A DNA stretch of 7,079 nucleotides, from positions 1 to 7,079 of the forward strand of contig DAOQQF010000047.1 in assembly GCA_035333525.1 (NCBI GenBank). Direction: 5' to 3'. The notes beneath the pieces were generated by a model. That model searched no databases. It was not told the DNA's origin and worked only from the letters and a program-made list of their open reading frames with translations. This document shows positions 1 to 5,972 of this stretch, piece after piece. Origin of the DNA: CALMFT01 sp035333525 (GTDB lineage Bacteria > Patescibacteriota > Gracilibacteria > Absconditabacterales > Absconditicoccaceae). Made by a program: the position numbers and the translations under genes. Numbering within the stretch: position 1 is the stretch's first letter; each line of letters opens with the position of its first letter.

Positions 1-149
1 CCTCTTTCTTGTTCCAATTCTAATTTATCCAAAACCTGACCATGTTCGGCTTTTTTGATTGTTCAAGTAAGTTCCATAAGTCTATCAGCAAGCGTAGACT
101 TACCATGATCGATATGAGCAATAATACAAAAATTTCTAATCGCAGACAT
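1..149 (-). CDS. lepA: Elongation factor 4 (LepA), N-terminal fragment cut by the window edge
   Basis: LepA (EF4) is a ribosome-associated translational GTPase, related to EF-G, that acts on stalled or mispositioned ribosomes. The 49 visible codons start with ATG at 147-149 and read MSAIRNFCIIAHIDHGKST, which carries the GTPase P-loop (G1) at residues 11-19. They continue through LADRLMELTG into QVLDKLELEQER, where switch I begins. The order IRNF, IIAHIDHGKST, QVLD, LE-ER is characteristic of LepA rather than EF-G, EF-Tu or TypA. Residue 29 is a TGA codon (63-65) read as Gly, where the family commonly has Gly. The start lies 10 bases after the peptidase stop, so the two genes are probably co-transcribed. 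No Shine-Dalgarno is present. The rest of the gene lies beyond base 1. Family identity is secure. Confidence 0.93.
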
Positions 150-159
150 AAGAGTGTAG

Positions 160-1920
160 TTAATAAGAAGAGGATAAAGTTTTTTGTAAAAATGATATCT
201 TACTACTCATAAAATTCATTAATTCTTGGACATATTGAGCACTGAAATCAAACACTACTCATCAAGTAGCAAAAATATCAGGCATTGTTTTTGTATCTCA
301 AACCTTAAGAAGATCAATATAATATGTAATTCACTGTTTTGGATCTTCTAAATATTTTTTTCGCATAGCTATAGAGGCAAGTGATGCTATAGCATATTCA
401 ATATAGTAAAACGGATGAGTATAAATATGAGATTGTTTTTGCCGACTTGTCCCAAGATATGACAGATATTCTCATTCCCATGATTCATACATTCACAATC
501 TGGCATCGTAAGGATATTCTTTGACCAATTCAATCCATTTTGTATGTCTCTGTTCATGAGTATGATCAATGTGTGTATATAACCATTGTTGGAAAAGATC
601 AATTTTAGAAATCCATGGGAAAATTAAAATATCATCTTCATACTTTTCTAATAGTGAAATATTATAATCAGTTTTGTTTTCAAAAAACATATCCAGTTTA
701 TCACAAGAAATTAATTCTTGAGCCATAGATGCTATCTCACATATCTCTGATCAAGGATATCTTTGAAATCATGGCTTAATACCATCAGTATAAAAGTGAT
801 GCAATGCATGACCACATTCATGTAACATAGTGAATAGACCATAACTATCGTTACTAGCATTCATAAAAATAAATGATGTATCTCATTGTGCCAATGGAAA
901 ATTATATCATCAGGGTCACTTACCGATTCTTGTATCAAGATCGAGTTGTTTAAGATCATCAAGTCTTTGTATAAAATCTCCAAATCAAGGATGTGTTTGA
1001 TTGAGAGATTGAACAACTTTTTTGACAAGGTCACTTGTATCTTTATAACACTCATTTGTTGTTTTTTTATACAATGCAACATCAAAATCATATGGTTTTA
1101 GCTCATATCAAAATATATTCTTTCTATGCTGATGTATGGTTTGACATAATGGATTAATAACCTTTTGAATAGTCTGATGAAACTGATTAACATCTTCAAT
1201 AGTATAATCAAATCTGCATTTTGCATAATGAGTATATACATGATAATCTGAAAATCAACAATTGAGAGCAATAGCATGCCTTATGGCAATAAGTTTATCA
1301 AGCAATAGATCAAGTTCTTCTTTATCTTGATCCCTTCTTGCAAGTATCTTATCCATGACTTGTTTTCTAGTAGATCTATCAGCATCTTTGAGAAGTATCT
1401 CTGCTTGTTTGAGAGTTAATTCTTTATCTTCATGAATAATAGTCATCTTGGAAGTTATCTCACTATAACGAGCTTCAAGTTTTGATTCTTCTTGTGATAA
1501 GGAAATATTTTCTTCTCTAAATAATTCAATAGATCTTTTTACTCATCTCAAAAACAATACATATGATCAAGAAAGCTTGTCAGCATATATATTTTGTACA
1601 CATTTTTTGTTGAGTATATCTGATATCCTTGACCACTCAGGTTGTATGATATCAATAAATCGCTCATACGATTGTTTTAAATTTTCATCGAGTGTATTAC
1701 ATGATTGTTTGATATATCTCCACGCATAATTTTCACTCAAAAAATTATCAATAGTCGCATAATCATCAATCAAGTACTCCAAATCAGAAACTGAATTCAG
1801 TTCTCTGGAGAGCAATTCATCAAAATAAAGTTTTATACTCTCTCGTGACTCTAGTATGAAAGATGATGGAATAGCAAGTTTTCACATAATCAATTCTTGG
1901 TTATTATTCGATCTATTCAT
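160..1920 (-). CDS. M3-family zinc oligoendopeptidase (PepF-like), 586 aa
   Basis: This is a cytosolic zinc metallopeptidase that cleaves short peptides, expected to recycle peptides from protein turnover or uptake. It reads from ATG 1918-1920 to TAA 160-162 only if about 18 in-frame TGA codons are translated as Gly. The zinc site HECGH is at residues 367-371, with the third ligand Glu395 in CEIASMAQEL. The substrate loop GKGPGGY is at 333-339, and both glycines of the GG pair are TGA codons. FPWISKIDLFQQW and the C-terminal HPFYYIEYAI (His502, Tyr505, Tyr506, Tyr509) match the M3 oligoendopeptidase pattern, and FDFS lies near the end. The helical N-terminal half shows no signal peptide, and the length is normal for the family. 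It lies 27 bases after the glycosyltransferase and 10 bases before lepA. Exact substrate is unknown. No pepF symbol is assigned because the subfamily cannot be settled by eye. Confidence 0.93.
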
Positions 1921-1947
1921 GGTATCAATAAATAAAATAAAATAAAT

Positions 1948-2961
1948 TTATATTTTTAGTCCTTCAAGCCCATCTTTTATACCTCTTCGTCGTGATTGTA
2001 TCAGCTTATTTCTTTTTTTTCTACCAATATGATTGGTTAGATTACCAATAAGTATCATAATCAAAGTTCGTAGATTACTGATTCGAAAACCACAACAATA
2101 AAAAAGTATTTTTTGATATCGATTTGCATGTTTGAGTACAAACCATATACGATGTCTGGTTTTTAGATAAACATTATCAGGATTGTTGATATACCCTTGT
2201 GCTAATAAATCTTTTGGCGTTTCTCGATGATTGATCTGAATATCAGGAAGAGATACGAGTTGGACTCATTGTTTATATGCTCCAAAACTTTGATCCAAAT
2301 CTTCATAAATAAAAGTAAATTTCTCGTCCCAAGGATTATCTATTAATGTTTTCTTCGTAGCAAAAAAACAAATATTTCAAATAAGCTGAAGATAAGTTAC
2401 CACTTTATGAGAACTCTGAAATCATATACCAGCACCCAAAGAAAGAATATATTTTCGAAGCTTTGATTTCCATTCACTTGCATACAATGATACTGGTCGA
2501 CAAAGTAATCGGTTATACCCTATAAATCATTGAGTTTGAATATGATCAGTATTATGAACCATAATAGTGGGATAGAAGATAAGTCATTTTTCAATAGATG
2601 CTTCACGATTAGTAAATTGATAGTGATCCAAAAATAACTCCAAAGTTCTCTTATCTTGAAGTTCAATATCATCATCACATACTAAAAGGTAATCATTAAA
2701 AGATTTTTTTACTCACCAATTTCTAGCAGAACTTACCCCATACCCATCTTGGCAACATATTTCAATACCAAGTGTATCTCATAGAGAATAGTTATTACAC
2801 CATTCAGTAATCATATCTTGTAAAGGTTTTTTTGGAACATCGAAATCAATGATAATCAAAACCTGTGTAGGAATAATAGTCTGAAGCGCAAGTGATTGTA
2901 ATAAACGTTTCAGCTTATCAAAAGATCATGTTCATCTTGTTGGTATGATAACCGATATCAT
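1948..2961 (-). CDS. Family 2 glycosyltransferase (GT-A fold), 337 aa
   Basis: This predicted enzyme transfers a sugar from a nucleotide-sugar donor onto a surface polysaccharide, glycolipid or protein. The N-terminus MISVIIPTRG is the classic GT2 first beta strand. An SSARNWGV stretch near residues 77-84 precedes the metal/nucleotide-binding acidic cluster DDD at 96-98, in the place of the usual DXD. A later FIYEDLDQ segment (Glu220-Asp221) resembles the ED motif that supplies the catalytic base. The C-terminus has a short hydrophobic stretch (TLIIMILIG) followed by a Lys/Arg-rich tail with RKKR and RRR, which may hold the enzyme at the inner membrane surface. About nine in-frame TGA codons are read as Gly, including the Gly of RNWG. 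The start is the only ATG in frame downstream of the TAG at 3010. Donor and acceptor are unknown. Confidence 0.88.
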
Positions 2962-3009
2962 AAATAAGTAATCAAAATATGAAAATAATAATGATCTATT
3001 GTTGATATA

Positions 3010-3561
3010 CTATGAATTTTTTCTTTCAATACGTTGTTGGATACTATCAGTCAAATTAAGTCACTCTTGAGAAGTAATAGACCAATGACTCACCACAACC
3101 TCCAAAAAACGAATAAGTTTTTTTTCATTCATCTTTCGACCATTGGGATCTACAGTAATAGCATTTTGAACATATAAAAGATATGAATCAAATGTTACCA
3201 AAAAATGATAATCAAGTTCAAATTCATTCTGCAGACCATACGTATCCGCTTGTGTTTCGTACAACGGAAGCATACATGAAACAAAAAGCTTAGACAAAAA
3301 CTGCTGATCACCTACCCCACCATCAATTCGAAAACACCCTAAATGATTCCAAAATAGCTCATATGATATTTCGATAATCAGAAATTTGATAAAAGCAGCT
3401 ATTTTTGAATTTGATGCTACAGAACTTCCTATCTTACCACGATATTTACGAGCCTCTCAGAGAGTCTCATTGACACGTACCAAATCCTCTCCCGTCACCT
3501 CTTTGGATCACTCAGAAGATATTGATCAACTATCAATGCTACCAATTTCAATCTCAGACAT
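3010..3561 (-). CDS. Protein of unknown function, 183 aa
   Basis: I do not recognise this family. The frame runs from ATG 3559-3561 to TAG 3010-3012, and an in-frame TAG at 3568-3570 just upstream fixes the start region. Four in-frame TGA codons are read as Gly. The first 50 residues or so are polar and rich in Ser, Glu and Gly, probably flexible. Residues 55-165 are a compact, aromatic- and leucine-rich domain that looks mainly helical, with Cys76 and Cys96. The C-terminal 15 residues are charged (IQQRIERKNS). I see no signal peptide, clear membrane helix or catalytic motif. It is the first gene of the minus-strand cluster, 48 bases ahead of the glycosyltransferase. It could be a partner or regulator of that enzyme, but position is the only support. 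The coding call rests on the long open frame under code 25 and its fit with the neighbours. Confidence 0.75.
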
Positions 3562-3616
3562 ATTAATCTATACAAAATAATAAGGAAACATAAGAAATTC
3601 GTGGAAATATCATGAC

Positions 3617-3635
3617 CTACTTTGTACTCAAGTAG
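3617..3635. repeat. Short inverted repeat, possible operator or hairpin
   Basis: A perfect 6-base inverted repeat, CTACTT and AAGTAG, is separated by seven bases. It sits about 55-75 bases upstream of the start of the 183-aa gene and overlaps the candidate -10 element there, where a repressor could bind. Six-base arms can arise by chance in A+T-rich DNA, so an operator role is speculative. Confidence 0.3.
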
Positions 3636-3648
3636 AATCAAATATCAA
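3621..3648 (-). promoter_or_regulatory. Candidate promoter for the unknown-glycosyltransferase-peptidase-lepA cluster
   Basis: On the minus strand, TTGATA (3643-3648) resembles a sigma-70 -35 box. It lies 16 bases from TACAAA (3621-3626), a poor match to TATAAT. Transcription would begin about 50 bases before the ATG at 3561, after the terminator of the preceding unit, which is where a promoter is needed. In A+T-rich DNA such matches are frequent, so this is only a candidate. Confidence 0.2.
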
Positions 3649-3663
3649 ATGAAAATAAGAAGC

Positions 3664-3687
3664 AAAACACACCATACGGTGTGTTTT
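3664..3687 (-). terminator. Rho-independent terminator, possibly bidirectional
   Basis: AAAACACACC (3664-3673) and GGTGTGTTTT (3678-3687) are perfectly complementary around a four-base ATAC loop, giving a 10-bp stem with a six-pair GC-rich core (CACACC/GGTGTG). On the minus strand it lies 33 bases after the stop of the secreted-protein gene and its transcript runs into U-rich sequence, so it should end that unit. On the plus strand the stem is followed by an unbroken run of eight T (3684-3691), the more classical form. No plus-strand gene is seen upstream to use it. Confidence 0.75.
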
Positions 3688-3719
3688 TTTTGTTGAACAT
3701 AGTATACATCCTCCAAAGA

Positions 3720-4706
3720 CTAATAGGTAGGATTATTTCCAATCTTGTAATCACTTATATTCATAACGTAGTCTCTTTTCTCTTGCCCTGGACCATTATC
3801 TATCTGCTTATCTGTTTTTACCCTAATTCATGAACTCAAGTACAATGCTGGATTTCATCACATAGGAGGATATTTTTGAGTAAAAATCCAAACTTTTTCA
3901 TATGATGTTGCTTTTACTTCAGCCTTGAACTCTGGAGACATATTATAGGTATAATAAGGATTATTACCTCCTTTTTTGAGTAATGCTATCATATCATCAG
4001 CACCAAGTTTATAACTATCAGCTTTAAGAAACCCAAAAGGCAAAAGCTGAGCACTGACTGAATTGATTCATTTATTATTAACCTCCATCATAAGACCAAA
4101 TACATCTCATCGAATTTGATATACTGGCTTACCAGCTATCTTGATAGGAAATATCACGGTTGATGAGTAAGACTTTCATTCTCTCAAAACACCCATAGTA
4201 TCATAGAAGTTTCTATATGAAATAATTGGCTCACCCAAGTATTTTTTGAAAAAATTCAGAGATTCGCTTTTTGCCAAGAAATCTTTTGCCATCTTGATTG
4301 CATCAGCATCAGCGATACTATCAGTAGCTTGTAACCACATAGTTCTGTTTGCCCAAAATCCACAACCATTGAAATCGTAATTATAAGTAAAATCACCCTC
4401 TTGAACTCATACGGAAACCACTTTAGCATTACCAATTCATAATGTTTTAAGGATTGCTTTACCATCACATTTTACTTTCATAATTGATGGTTTATTATTG
4501 GTTACATACTCCTTGATATTGAGAGCATCAATATTATATGTAATATTTCCTCATACTGGATAATCTGGATCTATTCGAATAGACTTTTCAGCTGGACCAG
4601 TATCAGCTTGGGTTGTAGAAACTGTAATAGGCTGTGACATAGCAAACGATGAGATTCATGTCAATCAGATCACCACTGTGAACAGAGTAAAGAGAGTTTT
4701 TTTCAT
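3720..4706 (-). CDS. Secreted protein of unknown function with signal peptide, 328 aa
   Basis: The frame runs from ATG 4704-4706 to TAG 3720-3722, with 11 TGA codons read as Gly. Residues 1-22 form a typical Sec signal peptide: two lysines (MKKTLF), a hydrophobic core (TVVIGLTGI) and a likely signal peptidase I site after SFA. There is no lipobox cysteine and no C-terminal anchor or sorting motif. The mature protein has only two cysteines, Cys80 and Cys115, which could form a disulfide outside the membrane. Residues 40-120 look beta-rich, like a small sandwich domain. The second half contains VIFPIKIAGKPVYQIRG and a YKLGADDMIALL segment that loosely recalls PepSY- or YycI-like extracytoplasmic domains, but I would not name a family. 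It lies 69 bases after the pyruvyl transferase and may share its transcript, so a role at the cell surface is likely. The exact function is unknown. Confidence 0.82.
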
Positions 4707-4775
4707 AAGGAAGTATAATAAAAAAAATAAATCAAAGAAAATAAAAAAACAAGAATACATATACATCACTATCAG
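4707..4775. other. T-tract-rich gap before the secreted-protein gene
   Basis: These 69 bases separate the pyruvyl transferase stop from the secreted-protein start. On the minus strand they hold several runs of T interrupted by ATT and GATT, ending in TATTATACTTCCTT just before the ATG. I found no hairpin, so read-through from the gene above is plausible. The TATTAT could be a -10 box, but no convincing -35 box is spaced correctly. Confidence 0.4.
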
Positions 4776-5846
4776 TTATACGATCTCAATTTTTTTTTGT
4801 GACAAGGAATTGAGTATTGACTGCATTTTGATCAATTTTTGTTGGTACTGATAGGGCTGTACTCTGATATTCAAAAAACGAGCTATGAGATAAATATGGA
4901 GTCTACTACAATAGACCTGTTCAGCATGGAGAAAAATCGGTAAAAAAAGATCTCGTACTCTCCAATCCAATAACCTCAGCTTATATCACTGTTTTACTAG
5001 CATATAGTATACACTCATATCATCTTGTGATGAATTTGTAGTATAAAATCCTGGCAAGAAGTATATTTCATATCATTGGGAAGTATAGGTATCGATGATG
5101 GTTTTGAGTTTATTAGTCCACTGTTTAGATAATGGATTTGAGTTGATGATAATATATTTTGAATAAGCATCAAAAGAATTTCAATGAGGTAATAGCGATG
5201 AAATAGTAGCAGCATTTACTACAAAATAACTTGTATCCATAAATCGTTTAATAGTATGATGTTTTTGATCTGATAGTAATGAGCGTACAACAGTTACTGA
5301 TTCATGATCTCTGAGAAACGCCCCAGAAGATGAATGTAATATAGTAGTCAAAATGAGATTATTGTACCAATGGGTGCTTTTTTGAATACCACCCATAATA
5401 TAGAGTTTTGTAGGGAAAAAACATATCTTACGAATCCAATAAGGCAATAACGACCATCATCGGTATAAATATGAACCTGGAGTCTCAGAGGTAAAAAGTT
5501 CTCACCCTCATAAAATAAATGTATCGCATTGTAGATAGTGTACAAAATCTCTCCATCATAATCTCAAAAATCTCAATCCGGACCTAAAACCATGAGGTAT
5601 TTCTTGGAGGTAGACAAGTGTATCAAGGCGGATCAAAGAGGCAAAATAATGGTGAAATGATTGTATAAAAGATTTTTTTCATGTACTTACATGGAACAAT
5701 GAGTGCGGATTATGTCTTTGTAGTAAAATAATAAGACCAAGTACAATAAGTTCATCACCAATATTCATATGTCACCAATTACCTACCAAGCATATACGCT
5801 TACCAGAAATAGGAAGATAATCTGAAATAACACCTTTGTCAAACAT
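4776..5846 (-). CDS. Polysaccharide pyruvyl transferase family protein (CsaB-like), 356 aa
   Basis: Members transfer pyruvate from phosphoenolpyruvate onto a sugar of a cell-wall polymer or exopolysaccharide, making a ketal that adds negative charge and can serve as a binding site for SLH-domain surface proteins. The N-terminal GNWGHMNIGDE (22-32) matches the family's G-x-x-G-x-x-NxGD motif. ILGGGELF (111-118) is the glycine-rich motif in the first domain, with two of its three glycines encoded by TGA (5502-5504 and 5508-5510). MGGIQ, an AFLRDHES segment near 176-183 and RLH (315-317) with HIYLIARF then a K-containing PYQYQQKL complete the pattern. Nine TGA codons are read as Gly. ATG 5844-5846 gives the expected N-terminus for the family. 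The acceptor is unknown and related family members can have other sugar-modifying roles. The divergent RND gene lies 126 bases away. Confidence 0.85.
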
Positions 5847-5882
5847 ATATGAACATAAAAATACAAATAAACAAAAAGATAA

Positions 5883-5910
5883 TTGAAAAAACAATCAGAT
5901 AATATATATT
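5883..5910 (+). promoter_or_regulatory. Candidate promoter for the RND transporter gene
   Basis: TTGAAA (5883-5888) and TATATT (5905-5910) are separated by 16 bases, resembling sigma-70 -35 and -10 boxes. Transcription would start near 5917, about 55 bases ahead of the ATG at 5973. The A+T-rich background makes chance matches likely. Confidence 0.35.
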
Positions 5911-5926
5911 GAATGATCTATTACAA
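5899..5926 (-). promoter_or_regulatory. Candidate promoter for the pyruvyl transferase and secreted-protein unit
   Basis: On the minus strand, TTGTAA (5921-5926) and TATTAT (5899-5904) are separated by 16 bases. The TATTAT box overlaps the opposite-strand promoter candidate. Transcription would start near 5892, about 45 bases before the ATG at 5846. Support is by consensus resemblance and position only. Confidence 0.3.
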
Positions 5927-5972
5927 GAAGTTTATAAGACTCAAAGATTATTTTATAAGTTTACACTACTAT

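Larger units (their letters stand above)
3562..3719. other. Intergenic spacer between two minus-strand units
   Basis: This 158-base A+T-rich gap separates the secreted-protein gene (stop at 3720) from the start of the minus-strand cluster (3561). It holds a hairpin terminator at 3664-3687, an inverted repeat at 3617-3635 and a weak candidate promoter at 3621-3648. No open frame or RNA gene was seen in it. A short open frame on the opposite strand across 3386-3580 is antisense to the 183-aa gene and looks like chance. Confidence 0.7.
5847..5972. other. Divergent intergenic region between pyruvyl transferase and RND genes
   Basis: This 126-base, very A+T-rich region separates two divergent starts and must hold or lead to promoters for both. 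Candidate sites for each direction overlap around 5883-5926. The RND frame is open upstream to 5883 and an in-frame ATG exists at 5913, but the extra residues (YYKKFIRLKDYF and onward) look nothing like a transporter N-terminus, so I treat it as non-coding. Confidence 0.6.

Noticed and set aside
861..1091. Open frames on both strands over the middle of the peptidase
   Set aside because: They are out of frame with the HECGH and GKGPGGY coding frame and have no features of their own.
160..1920. Peptidase region as a decayed pseudogene with many stops
   Set aside because: All interruptions are TGA; no TAA, TAG or frameshift was found, and every zinc and catalytic residue is intact. The same holds for the other six genes, so recoding explains it.
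3386..3580. Plus-strand open frame of 64 codons
   Set aside because: It is antisense to the 183-aa gene, begins inside it, has no recognisable motif and no start signals, and looks like chance.
4256..4468. Alternative minus-strand frame within the secreted-protein gene
   Set aside because: The other frame continues from a proper signal peptide to a TAG stop with TGA as Gly; this one has no support.
5015..5545. Two further minus-strand frames inside the pyruvyl transferase gene
   Set aside because: They are shifted relative to the frame that carries NxGD, GGG and RLH motifs.
5913..5972. Upstream ATG extending the RND protein by 20 residues
   Set aside because: The added residues are basic and tyrosine-rich with no resemblance to RND N-termini, and they overlap the candidate promoter region; the start at 5973 or 5982 fits better.
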